Of a stretch of DNA of 64,000 nt, positions 35,386 through 45,044 are shown piece by piece. The notes below the pieces were generated by a model, which was not told the origin of the DNA, ran no database searches, and saw only the letters and a list, made by a program, of their open reading frames with translations. Origin of the DNA: JBBQXH01 sp963710975 (GTDB taxonomy: Bacteria; Actinomycetota; Thermoleophilia; Gaiellales; Gaiellaceae); NCBI GenBank assembly GCA_963710975.1, contig CAVQCG010000004.1, forward strand, positions 682,001-746,000. Direction: 5' to 3'. Every line of letters starts with the position of its first letter. Positions within the stretch are counted from its first letter, which is position 1. The position numbers and the translations under genes are program-made.

Positions 35386-35415
35386 TTTCAGGCCGAATGG
35401 TACAGCTGCAACAGG

Positions 35416-36147
35416 CTACAGCTCCGTCAGGACGTAGGCGATCACGCCCTGGCGCCCCGTGTGTCCTCGATCCCGCCGGTGCGAGAAGAAAAGCTCCTCG
35501 TTGCAGGAGGTGCAGAGATCGGTCCGCTCGACCTCGTCGCATCCCGCGTCGTGCAGCGCCAACTCTGCGGCAGTCCAGAGGTCGAGGTTCCTGCCTTCCA
35601 CCACGTCGTCGCCGAACGCGGCACGGAAGGGTCTTGCTACCTCTTCGCCGACCTCGTAGCAACACGGTCCGATACCGGGGCCGATCGCGGCCGCGACGCG
35701 TTCCGTCCCGAGCGTCTCGATCCCAGACTCGACGATTCCTGCGAGCAGCCCCTTCCAGCCCGCGTGAAGGATGCAGATTGCCGGAGGTCCGTCGGCCCGG
35801 CAGAGCGCGATCGGAAGGCAATCCGCGGTGATCAGGCCGACGGCCAGCCCAGGCACATCCGTCCAGAGCCCGTCGCATCGCTCGAACCGGTTGGTCGAAC
35901 CGAGGATCCCGGTGGCAGCGGCGCGCGCGACTCGGCTTCCGTGCTGCTGCCACGCCATCGTCGCGATATCCGGGTCGGCGCCGACGGCGGCGCAGAGCCG
36001 GCGGCGGTTCTCGATCACCGAGTCCGGGTCGTCATCCGTGCTCAGTCCGATGTTGAGGGAATCAAAGGGGCCCGCACTGACGCCTCCGATACGGGTCGAG
36101 AAGGCGACGCGATACGGGCCTGGGGCGACCCAGTCCAGAAGCTGCAT
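35416..36147 (-). CDS. pgeF: Peptidoglycan editing factor PgeF / YfiH laccase-domain protein
   Basis: The 243-residue protein belongs to the multicopper polyphenol oxidase-like YfiH family. Members act as purine nucleoside phosphorylases/deaminases or edit peptidoglycan precursors. Motifs are SLNIGLSTDDDPDSVIENRRRL, WQQHGSRVAR, ITADCLPIALC, LHAGWKGLLAGIVE and IGPGIGPCCYEVGEEV, which hold the zinc-binding His/Cys set. Its ATG shares a base with the stop of the upstream tRNA nucleotidyltransferase fusion. Confidence 0.92.
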   Translation of the reverse strand: MQLLDWVAPGPYRVAFSTRIGGVSAGPFDSLNIGLSTDDDPDSVIENRRRLCAAVGADPDIATMAWQQHGSRVARAAATGILGSTNRFERCDGLWTDVPGLAVGLITADCLPIALCRADGPPAICILHAGWKGLLAGIVESGIETLGTERVAAAIGPGIGPCCYEVGEEVARPFRAAFGDDVVEGRNLDLWTAAELALHDAGCDEVERTDLCTSCNEELFFSHRRDRGHTGRQGVIAYVLTEL

Positions 36148-38693
36148 CAGGCTCCGATCAGGGCGCGGGCGGCGTCGAGCTCAGCGTCACGGCCGTTGAG
36201 CTCGCCGTTCAGCTTCCGGCGCAGGATCTCGTCGAGAACCTCGCCCACCCTTGGTGACTCCTCGAGGCCAAGCGCCGCGAGGTCGCCGCCCGAGATCTCG
36301 AGGCGCACGTCGCGGAGCTCCTGGAAGTAACGCTCGAGCCACCCGGAGGCGACGCCCGGCGGCGCGAGCGCGAGCGCGAGCAGCGCCCCGTCGGGTGCGT
36401 GCGGATCGATGAGCTTCCGCGCCTCGGCTGGGTCGGCTGCCAGCTCGAGTCGCTGGACGAGCCTGCCCGAGAGAGCGACCGCATCGGCGATGTCGTCACC
36501 GTCGCGCCGACGCAGCCGCAGGCGCGCGAACCAGTCGTACAGTTCGTCCGGCGGGAGCCTCCGGGCGAGCACGGCAAGGCGGAGCCGCCAGCGCGGGGAT
36601 CCCGGCGCGAAGCGCTCGCGCAGGGCGTCCACCTGCTCGAGCAGCGCGACCGTCTCGACGTCGGTCGCAAGGTGGGGATGGATGGCATGTGCCAATCCGA
36701 TGTCGCCGAGGCGGAGAACGGCGTCCCCCACGGCACGTTCGTCCAGCAGCAACTCGAGCTCGTCCCGGAGCCGCGACGACGAGAGCTCGCCGACGAGCCC
36801 CATGTCGATACACGCTCGAGCGAGAGCGACGGTATGACCGTCCATGCGAAAGCCGTGGCGATTCTCGTAGCGAATCGCGCGGAAGATCCGGGTCGGGTCG
36901 TCGATGAAGGACAGGTTGTGCAGAACGCGGACGACCCCGGCCCTGAGGTCCGCGAGGCCGCCGAAGAAGTCGACGAGGCGTCCGAAGTCCTCGCCTCGTA
37001 GAGACACCGCCATCGCGTTGATCGTGAAGTCGCGCCGGTAGAGATCCTGCCGGATGGGAGCGGCCTCGACGCTCGGCAGCGCGGCGGGCTCGTCGTAGAA
37101 CTCCGTACGGGTCGTCGCAACGTCCACACGGCCGCCTTCCCAGACCACGACTGCGGTGCCGAACTTCTCGTGGGGGACGGCCCGACCTCCGAGGACATCG
37201 GCGAGCGCGCGGCCGAAGGCGATGCCGTCGCCCTCCACCGCGATGTCGATGTCGAACCCCGGCTCGCCGAGCACGATGTCACGGACGGTGCCGCCGACGA
37301 GATACACACCCTCGACGCGCGCGCTCAGAGCCTGGACCGCCTCGAACACCGATTGCAGGTCGGGTAGCGCACGCAACTCGCTCTGGAGGCTCTTTGCCGG
37401 CACGTGCGGTCGTGCCTGGCTCGGAGTCTCACCGAGCGCCCGCAGGAGGTCGCCGCGCGTCACGACACCGACGACCTGTCCGCTGTCGGCCACCGGGATT
37501 CGGCCGGTGTGCGAGCCCGCGATGAGGTGCTGCAACTCGTCGATGGTCGTCTCAGGGGCGCAGGTGACCGAGCCGGGTCCCATGACTGCCTTCACCGGGG
37601 CATGGGACAGTCCGTGGCCGATCGCCTTGTCGAGATCCTCCCGAGTCACGACCCCGACGAGGTCGGTCGGGCTGCCGACCTGGATTCCACTCTGTCGGTG
37701 CCGCTGACACAGCGCCATCGCGTGAGCGACAGTGTCATCCGGCGCGATGAAGCGAGCCGGGCGCGACATGATCTCGATTGCGGTCTGCGGCTCCCGGACA
37801 GCGGCCGGAAGAGCTGCCTCGAGGGTCGTGCGCGCGTCCTCGAGCGTGCCCCGCCAGGTCGCGGAGGCAGCCTGGGCGTGGCCTCCACCGCCGAGCGCGC
37901 GCGCGACGGCGCCCGCGTCGAAGTCCGCCGACGTGCTGCGGGCGACGCAGACGACCTTCCCCTCCATCTCGACGAGACAGACTGTGGCTCGGGAGTCGGT
38001 CAGATCCACGAGTCGGTGCACGAGGTTCGACACGCCGTCGACGTACTCGGGCCAGGAGAGAGCGACGAGCAGCAGCTCCACCGTGCCGACGCGAGTCTGC
38101 TCGACAGCCTTCAGCATCTCCTCGAGGAGCGCGCGATCCCCATCCCCGAGCGGTGTGCGCAGATAGCGGGCGAGGCTCTCCTGGCGGGCGCCGTGACGCA
38201 TGCACCAGGACAGCGCATCGACGTCACGGGGTGTGGTCGTCGAGTAGGTAAGCGAGCCGGTGTCCTCGTGGATCCCGAGGGCGAACGCCGTTGCTTCGAC
38301 CGGTGTGACGGGAATCTCGCGCTCGGCGAGGATGCCGACGAGGGTGGTGGTCAGGGCGCCGTCGTCCGAGCGGATCAGATTCTCGGAATCGACCCCGACA
38401 TGATGGTCGAACATCACGAGGTCGACACCCGTTCTGCGCGCAACCTGCTCCAGCTCGCCGAGGCGAGCGGGATCCGTTGCCTCGACGGCGATGAGGCGCG
38501 TGATCTCGTCGAGGTCGAGCCGAGAGATGTCGGTCAGGTCGAGCTCGTCCGCATGGAGCCGGACGAAGTCGCGGACGTTCCGGTTCAGCGCGCCGGAGAG
38601 CGCGACGACTGCCCCCGGGTAGAGGTGACGGCACGCGAGCATCGACGCGAACGCGTCGAAATCCGTGCTCGAATGCCCTGCGATGACGTCCAC
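36147..38693 (-). CDS. DHH phosphoesterase / CBS pair / tRNA nucleotidyltransferase fusion
   Basis: This 848-residue protein joins three modules. Residues 1-310 are a DHH/DHHA1 phosphoesterase (AGHSSTDFDAFASM, VMFDHHVGVD, GIHEDTGSLTYSTTTPRD, GGGGHAQAAS). About 310-430 hold two CBS domains that bind adenine nucleotides. About 460-848 are a class II poly(A)-polymerase/tRNA nucleotidyltransferase with YLVGGTVRDIVLGEPGFDIDIAVEG, the catalytic D-x-D and RRDFTINAMA. Similar fusions act as A-adding enzymes in bacteria that split CCA addition. Encoded tRNA-Pro here lacks CCA, so such an activity is needed. The ATG at 38693 is divergent from the LLM oxidoreductase. Confidence 0.92.
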   Translation of the reverse strand: MDVIAGHSSTDFDAFASMLACRHLYPGAVVALSGALNRNVRDFVRLHADELDLTDISRLDLDEITRLIAVEATDPARLGELEQVARRTGVDLVMFDHHVGVDSENLIRSDDGALTTTLVGILAEREIPVTPVEATAFALGIHEDTGSLTYSTTTPRDVDALSWCMRHGARQESLARYLRTPLGDGDRALLEEMLKAVEQTRVGTVELLLVALSWPEYVDGVSNLVHRLVDLTDSRATVCLVEMEGKVVCVARSTSADFDAGAVARALGGGGHAQAASATWRGTLEDARTTLEAALPAAVREPQTAIEIMSRPARFIAPDDTVAHAMALCQRHRQSGIQVGSPTDLVGVVTREDLDKAIGHGLSHAPVKAVMGPGSVTCAPETTIDELQHLIAGSHTGRIPVADSGQVVGVVTRGDLLRALGETPSQARPHVPAKSLQSELRALPDLQSVFEAVQALSARVEGVYLVGGTVRDIVLGEPGFDIDIAVEGDGIAFGRALADVLGGRAVPHEKFGTAVVVWEGGRVDVATTRTEFYDEPAALPSVEAAPIRQDLYRRDFTINAMAVSLRGEDFGRLVDFFGGLADLRAGVVRVLHNLSFIDDPTRIFRAIRYENRHGFRMDGHTVALARACIDMGLVGELSSSRLRDELELLLDERAVGDAVLRLGDIGLAHAIHPHLATDVETVALLEQVDALRERFAPGSPRWRLRLAVLARRLPPDELYDWFARLRLRRRDGDDIADAVALSGRLVQRLELAADPAEARKLIDPHAPDGALLALALAPPGVASGWLERYFQELRDVRLEISGGDLAALGLEESPRVGEVLDEILRRKLNGELNGRDAELDAARALIGA

Positions 38694-38771
38694 GAAATCA
38701 GTGTAGGGCCGGGCATCGAAAGCTCAGCGCAGTGGCGCGCCTCTCGGCTGAGCCGGAAGTAGAGTTCAGCC

Positions 38772-39767
38772 TTGACCTGCGGACGGCGCCTCGGTCTCCT
38801 GTTCGTCGGCGCGCCCCGCGTCCCTGAGATGGTGCGTCTCGCCCGGCGTGCTGAGGAGAACGGCTTCGAGTCGGTGTGGATGGCCGAGACCCGCATGACG
38901 CGAGACGGTTTCGTCCCTCTGGCCGCAATCGCCTCCGAGACGAGCCGCATCGGCCTCGCGACCGGCATCGTCAACGTCTACACACGCGGGCCGGTGGTTC
39001 TCGCGGTCACCTTTGCGAGTCTCGCCGAGCTCGCGCCGGGCCGGATCACGGTCGGCCTCGGGGCAGGCTCTCCGCTCGTGCTCGCACCCCAGGGCATCGT
39101 CTGGGAGAGGCCGGTCACGCGCCTTCGAGAGTACGTGGACGTCCTTCGCCCACTGTTGCGAGGCGAGGAGGTCACCTACGACGGCGAGGCCGTTCACCTC
39201 ACGGGTGCCAGGATCGAAGACGCTCTCGGCGAGGGCGGGATCGGAGCCGGATCGGAGCTCCCGCTGTACCTCGGCGTGACGGGGCGCCGAGCGGTCGAGC
39301 TCGCCGGGGCGACAGCGGACGGCGTTCTCCTGAACATCGGCCTTCCGACCTCGTACGTCGGTCGTGCGCTCGGCTGGCTCGCGGACGGCGCGCTCGCGGC
39401 CGGACGGGATCCGGCAGGCATCGACGTCGCGATGGTCGTCCTTGTCTCCCCGGACGAGGACTCGGCGCAAGGGAAGGCACGAGCGCTCCGCTTCGTGGCG
39501 CTCTACCTCTCCCTCTTCCCGAACATCGCACGCGAGACCGGTCTCGACCCGGAGCTGGTCGCCCGGACACGCGCGACCTTCGAGGACGGCGGCGTCGAGT
39601 CTGCGGCCCGCGTCCTCCCCACGTCAGTCGTCGACCTCCTCTGCGCAGCAGGGACGCCGACCGAGTGTCAGGAGCGGATCGACGAGTACCGGGCTGCGGG
39701 TGTTGCGCTGCCCGTGATCAGTGCGCTCGAAGGCTCGATCGAGCTCGCGATCGACACGCTGCGCTGA
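38772..39767 (+). CDS. LLM class flavin-dependent oxidoreductase (F420-type)
   Basis: This 331-residue luciferase-like TIM barrel shows LGLLFVGAPRVPEMVRLARRAEENGFESVWMAET, SRIGLATGIVNVYTRGPVVLA, ELAPGRITVGLGAGSP, and LYLGVTGRRAVELAGATADGVLLN. It resembles F420-dependent methylene-tetrahydromethanopterin reductase-like actinobacterial enzymes. The cofactor (F420 or FMN) and substrate are not decided by sequence. The start appears to be TTG at 38772. Confidence 0.85.
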   Translation: MTCGRRLGLLFVGAPRVPEMVRLARRAEENGFESVWMAETRMTRDGFVPLAAIASETSRIGLATGIVNVYTRGPVVLAVTFASLAELAPGRITVGLGAGSPLVLAPQGIVWERPVTRLREYVDVLRPLLRGEEVTYDGEAVHLTGARIEDALGEGGIGAGSELPLYLGVTGRRAVELAGATADGVLLNIGLPTSYVGRALGWLADGALAAGRDPAGIDVAMVVLVSPDEDSAQGKARALRFVALYLSLFPNIARETGLDPELVARTRATFEDGGVESAARVLPTSVVDLLCAAGTPTECQERIDEYRAAGVALPVISALEGSIELAIDTLR

Positions 39768-39777
39768 CGTGCGTCCG

Positions 39778-39812
39778 CTGCAGCCCGGCGGGGCTGCGCC
39801 TCCGGCGCCTTC
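39778..39812 (+). repeat. GC-rich palindromic element between the LLM gene and ettA
   Basis: GCAGCCC-GGCG-GGGCTGC forms a perfect hairpin at 39780-39797 and is followed by GCCTCCGGCGCC, which also occurs in the 18.6 kb repeat. It lies about 11 bp after a stop codon. It could be a terminator or a degraded copy of the same repeat family. Confidence 0.5.
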
Positions 39813-39832
39813 CCGCGCCTATCCTTGCCGTC

Positions 39833-41506
39833 GTGAGCAGCGACTACGTCTACACGATGTACCGGGCCGACAAGTTCTACGGCCCGGATCGCCAGGTGCT
39901 GGCGAACATCTCGCTCTCGTTCCTCCCGGGGGCGAAGATCGGCGTGCTCGGCCCGAACGGGGCGGGCAAGTCGACGCTGCTGCGGATCATGGCCGGGCTC
40001 GACGAGCCGTCGAACGGCGTCGCCGAGCTGGCTCCCGGAGCGACCGTCGGACTTCTCTCGCAGGAGCCCGAGCTCGATTCGTCCAAGGATGTCCGCGGCA
40101 ATGTCGAGGACGGTGTCCGCGCGCTGCGCGACCTCCTCGACCGCTTCAACGCGATCTCCGCGAAGTTCGCCGAGCCGGACGCTGACTTCGACGCGCTTCT
40201 CGAGGAGCAGGCCCGCGTGCAGGACCAGATCGACCGTCATGACGCCTGGAGCCTCGACCAGATGCTCGATACCGCGATGGATGCGCTCCGCTGCCCGCCC
40301 GGTGAGCAGGACGTGGCGACCCTTTCGGGCGGCGAGAGGCGGCGTGTCGCGCTCTGCCGGCTCCTCCTCTCCTCCCCGGATCTCCTGCTCCTCGACGAGC
40401 CGACGAATCACCTCGACGCCGAATCGGTCGCCTGGCTGGAGCGCTTCCTCGAGCGCTACAAGGGCACGGTGATCGCGGTCACGCACGATCGCTACTTCCT
40501 CGACAACGTCGCCGGCTGGATCCTCGAGCTCGACCGTGGCCGCGGCATCCCGTTCAAGGGGAACTACTCGTCCTGGCTCGAGCAGAAGCAGGCGCGGCTC
40601 GCGGCGGAGGAGAAGCAGGAGTCGGCCCGGCGCCGGACCCTCGCCCGCGAGCTGGAGTGGGTTCGGATGAGCCCGAAGGCCCGCCACGACAAGTCGAAGG
40701 CCCGGCTCGCGTCCTACGAGAAGCTGCTTGCCGAGGAGCAGAACGTCAAGCTCGACCGCGTCGAGATCCACATCCCGGCCGGCCCGCGCCTTGGCGACGT
40801 CGTCGTCGAGGCCGACCACGTCGCGAAGGGGTTTGGTGACCGCTTGCTCGTCGAGGACATGACGTTCTCGCTCCCACCCGGCGGCATCGTCGGTGTCATC
40901 GGCCCGAACGGTGCGGGCAAGACGACGCTCTTCCGGATGATCGCGGGCGAGGAGCAACCAGACAGCGGGATGCTCCGCGTGGGCGACACCGTCGAGCTCG
41001 CCTATGTCGACCAGGCGCGCGCCGACCTGGAACCGGGGAACACCGTCTGGAAGGAGATCTCGGGCGGCCACGACATCGTCGAGCTCGGGAAGCGCGAGGT
41101 GAACTCCCGCCAGTACGTCTCGTGGTTCAACTTCAGGGGGTCAGACCAGCAGAAGCGAGTCTCGGACCTCTCCGGAGGGGAGCGGAACCGTGTCCACCTC
41201 GCGAAGCTCCTCAAGGCTGGTGGCAACGTGATCCTCCTCGACGAGCCGACGAACGACCTCGACGTCGACACCCTGCGGGCGCTCGAGGATGCCTTGCTCG
41301 ACTTCGCCGGCTGCGCCGTGGTCATCTCGCACGACCGCTGGTTTCTCGACCGGATCGCAACCCACATCCTTGCCTTCGAGGGCGATTCCCAGACGACGTG
41401 GTTCGAGGGCTCGTATCAGGAGTACGAGGAGCACCGCCACGCGCTCCTCGGCGCCGAGGCCGACCAGCCGCACCGGATCAAGTACAAGCCGCTCGTTCGG
41501 TCGTAG
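39833..41506 (+). CDS. ettA: ABC-F ATPase, energy-dependent translational throttle protein EttA
   Basis: EttA binds the ribosomal E site and gates elongation by ATP level. The 557-residue protein has two ABC modules (GPNGAGKSTLLRIMAGL with LSGGERRRVALCRLLL; GPNGAGKTTLFRMIAGE with LSGGERNRVHLAKLLK). They are separated by the ABC-F linker with ELEWVRMSPKARHDKSKARL. It has no membrane segments. The GTG at 39833 starts SSDYVYTMYRADKFYG, the typical EttA N-terminus. The first cyclase gene begins 22 bp downstream. Confidence 0.94.
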   Translation: MSSDYVYTMYRADKFYGPDRQVLANISLSFLPGAKIGVLGPNGAGKSTLLRIMAGLDEPSNGVAELAPGATVGLLSQEPELDSSKDVRGNVEDGVRALRDLLDRFNAISAKFAEPDADFDALLEEQARVQDQIDRHDAWSLDQMLDTAMDALRCPPGEQDVATLSGGERRRVALCRLLLSSPDLLLLDEPTNHLDAESVAWLERFLERYKGTVIAVTHDRYFLDNVAGWILELDRGRGIPFKGNYSSWLEQKQARLAAEEKQESARRRTLARELEWVRMSPKARHDKSKARLASYEKLLAEEQNVKLDRVEIHIPAGPRLGDVVVEADHVAKGFGDRLLVEDMTFSLPPGGIVGVIGPNGAGKTTLFRMIAGEEQPDSGMLRVGDTVELAYVDQARADLEPGNTVWKEISGGHDIVELGKREVNSRQYVSWFNFRGSDQQKRVSDLSGGERNRVHLAKLLKAGGNVILLDEPTNDLDVDTLRALEDALLDFAGCAVVISHDRWFLDRIATHILAFEGDSQTTWFEGSYQEYEEHRHALLGAEADQPHRIKYKPLVRS

Positions 41507-41528
41507 CACGGAGCCCTATGCTCCACAG

Positions 41529-44500
41529 ATGAAGTGTCCGACCTGCGGCACGCAGAACGAGGTCGACCGGAAGTTCTGCGGCGAATGCGGTGCGAAGCTG
41601 GCGCTCGCCTGCACCGCCTGCGGCGCTGCCAACACGCCCGGCATGAAGTTCTGCGGGGAATGCGGAGTGCCGCTCGGCGGGGAAGCCGGCCCCCTCCCCG
41701 CTCCGACCCAGCCAGAGGCGGAGCGGCGTCTCGTGTCGGTGCTCTTCGCCGACCTCGTCGGCTTCACGAGCCTTTCCGAGAGCCGGGATGCGGAGGACGT
41801 CCGCGAGCTCCTCTCGCAGTACTTCGACACGGCGCGCCAGGTGATCGGGCGGTATGGCGGGACGGTGGAGAAGTTCATCGGCGACGCAGTGATGGCCGTC
41901 TGGGGTGCTCCGATCGCCCGGGAGGATGATGCGGAGCGCGCCGTGCGCGCCGCCCTCGACCTCATCGACGCCGTTTCCGCCCTCGCCGCCGGCCTCGAGA
42001 TGCGCGCCGGCGTCGCGACCGGCGAGGCGGCCGTCACAGTCGCCGCGGAGGGCCAGGGGATGGTTGCCGGCGACCTCGTCAACACCGCATCCCGGATCCA
42101 GTCGGTCGCACGTCCGGGAACCGTTCTGGTCGGCGAGACCACGAGGCGGATGTCGGAGGCTGCGATCGCCTACGAGGACGCGGGGGCCCACGAGCTGAAG
42201 GGCAAGGCCGAGGACGTCCACCTGTGGAAGGCGCTCCGGGTCGTCGGGACGCGGGGAGGGGAAGGGCGATCGGCCGGCCTCGAGGCGCCGTTCGTTGGAC
42301 GCTCGGCGGAGCTTCGGCTCGTGAAGGAGCTGTTCCACACGACCGCGGACGAGGGTAAGGCGCGGCTCGTCTCGGTTGTCGGCGTCGCGGGTATCGGTAA
42401 GTCGCGCCTGGCCTGGGAGTTCGAAAAGTACGTCGATGGCCTCATCGAGGACGTGTGGTGGCACCGCGGGCGCTGTCTCGCCTACGGGGAGGGCGTCGCC
42501 TACTGGGCGCTCGCAGAGATGGTCAGGTGGCGTTCGGGGATCCTCGAGGACGAGGAGCCCGCGTCGGCGCGATCGAAGCTTCGAGGGACCGTCGAGCGGT
42601 TCGTGTCCGAGGCGGAAGAGCGCGAATGGATCGAACCACGGCTGCGTCATCTCCTCGGTCTCACCGAGCGGACGGCCCCGGATCAGGAGGATCTCTTCTC
42701 GGCCTGGCGGCGCTTCTTCGAACTCATGGCCGCGACCGGCCCGCTCGTCCTGCTGTTCGAGGATCTGCACTGGGCCGACGCGGGGCTCCTCGACTTCGTC
42801 GAATACCTCCTCGAGTGGTCGCGGTCACACCCGATCTTCGTCCTCACGCTCGCCCGACCGGAGCTGCTCGAACGCAGACCCTCATGGGGCGCTCGCCGAC
42901 GAAGCTTCAACTCCCTCTTCCTCGAACCGCTTGAGGAGGAGGCACGCGAGGAACTCCTGCACGGACTCGTCCCGGGTCTTCCAGACGACCTACGCTCCCG
43001 GATCGGGGAAAGGGCGGAAGGCGTCCCTCTGTACGCCGTCGAGACCGTCCGCATGCTCCTCGACCGCGGACTGTCGTGACCCGTGACGGCGACGGCTACC
43101 ACGTCACGGGGTCAGTGGACGCGCTCGAGGTTCCGGAAACGCTCCACGCGCTGATCGCCGCGCGGTTGGACGGCCTCGAGCCGGTCGAGCGCCGCCTGCT
43201 CGACGACGCGTCCGTGCTCGGAAAGACGTTCACGCTACGGGGTCTTGCGCACGTTTCCGGCGAGGACGCGGAGGCGCTCGAGCCGATCCTCGCCTCGTTG
43301 ATCCGGAAGGAGATCCTGGCCCTCCAGGCCGATCCCTTCTCTCCGGAACGTGGGCAGTACGAGTTCTTGCATGCGCTCGTTCAGCGGGTCGCATACGACA
43401 CGCTGTCGCGCAGAGAGCGGAAGGTGCGCCATCTTGCCGTCGCCGCGTACCTCGAGGCGAACTCGGGACCCGATGACTCCGAGGTCGTCGAGGTCGTCGC
43501 CGCCCACTACCTGGAGGCATACCGCGTCGCACCGGACGAGGGAGACGCCACCGACATCAAGGCGATGGCGCGAGACCGACTCACGATGCGCCGCCGAGCG
43601 CGCAGCGTCGCTGGCGGCGAACGAGGAGGCCGAGCGGTACTTCGAGCGATGCAGCCGAGCTGGCCGACGATCCTCTTACGCGGGCCGACCTCCTCGAGCG
43701 CGCGGGGGAGTCGGCCCGCGCGGGTGCCCGCCTCGAGCGTGCCGAGGCGTTGTTCGAGCAGTCGATCGCGCTCCTCGAGTCCCAGGGAGCGACCCATCCG
43801 GCCGCAAGGGTGTCCGCCCGCCTGGGGGACGTCCTCTATAGCCGCGACCGACTCCAGGAGGCCGATCTCACGCATGGAGAGCGCGTACGGGGTGCTCTCG
43901 ACGGAAGAGCCCGACGCGGACTTCGCCGCGCTCGCCGCCGGCCTGGCGCGCGCATACCGCGCGACCGGCGAGATCGCGCTCGCGGGCGAACGCGTCGAGC
44001 TCGCGCTCCAGATCGCGGAGTCTCTGAGCCTCGCCGAGACCGTTGCCCAGGCGCTGACCACGAAGGCGCTGACGATGCCCGACAGGCCGTTCGAACGCGA
44101 AGGGCTCGTTCGCCAAGCGGTGAAGATCGCGCTCGAGAACGACCACACGGCCGCCGCCCTGCGCGCATACGGCAACCTTGGGCACACGCTGTACACAAGA
44201 GATCGCATCGACGAGGCGATCTCGACCCAGCGCGACGCGGTCGCTCTCGCCCGCCGGCGGGGAGACCGACACTGGGAGTGGTTCGCCGTCGCGAACCTCG
44301 TCGAGTTTCTCGTCGCGGCCGGCGATTGGAGCGAAGCGGTTGCAATCGCGTCGGACATGCCCGAGGAGGCGCGCCACGGAGCGCTCAGCTTCCCGACCGA
44401 GACGTTGATCTGGCTGCACGTCGAGCGTGGCGACCTCGACGGAGGCCGCGGAGCTTGGCCGGCTGCTCGACGAACGTGAGCGAGCTGACGAGGACCCCTC

Positions 44501-45044
44501 GTATCGCGGGTACGCGCGCGCTGGCGGAGTCGGCGCTCGCACGCGCCGACGGTCGTCTCGAGGACGCGCTGGTGCTCGGCGGAAGCGCATTCGACGAATT
44601 CATCGCTGAAGGAGAGGTTCTGCCTGCCATGTTCGGCATCGCGGAGGCAGCGCGCGACGCGCTCGCGCTGGGCGACCTGGCCACTGCCGACAGCCTGCTT
44701 GCGCGATGCGCCGACCTTCCCCCGTCTTCCGCAGCCGATCGATCCGGAGTCAGGAGGCACGCCTCGCAGGCGTGTCTCGCCGTCCGCCGGGGCAGGCACG
44801 AGGAGCGTGGAACCCGGCTTCCGGCGCGGCCGCCGCCGGGTTCCGGGAGATCGGCATGCGCTTCTGGCTCGCCGTCACGCTGCTCGAGCACGGCGAGTGG
44901 CTTGTCGGTGGTCAGTCGGCCGTGCCGGCGATGCCGAGCCGCTCCTCGCCGAGGCACACGAGATCTTCGATCGACTCGAGGCGCGGCCGTGGCTCGAGCG
45001 GACTCGACGCCGTCCGACCGCACACCGAGGCGCTGGCCGGATGA
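41529..45044 (+). pseudogene. Zinc-ribbon / adenylate cyclase / STAND ATPase / TPR protein, copy 1 (many frameshifts)
   Basis: The N-terminal half is intact: two zinc ribbons (CPTCGTQNEVDRKFCGECG, CTACGAANTPGMKFCGECG), a class III cyclase domain (VSVLFADLVGFTSLSE, EKFIGDAVMAVWG, GDLVNTASRIQS) and the ATPase loop GVAGIGKSRLAWEF with LLFEDLHWAD. From 43077 on, the frame changes near 43077, 43590, 43650, 43870, 44450, 44490, 44800, 44935 and 44990, though the TPR-type sequence stays recognisable throughout and net length is a multiple of three. It ends ..DAVRPHTEALAG in an ATGA overlap with copy 2. It is the most disrupted of three tandem paralogues. It may be decaying, or mis-assembled because of the repeats. 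Confidence 0.8.
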
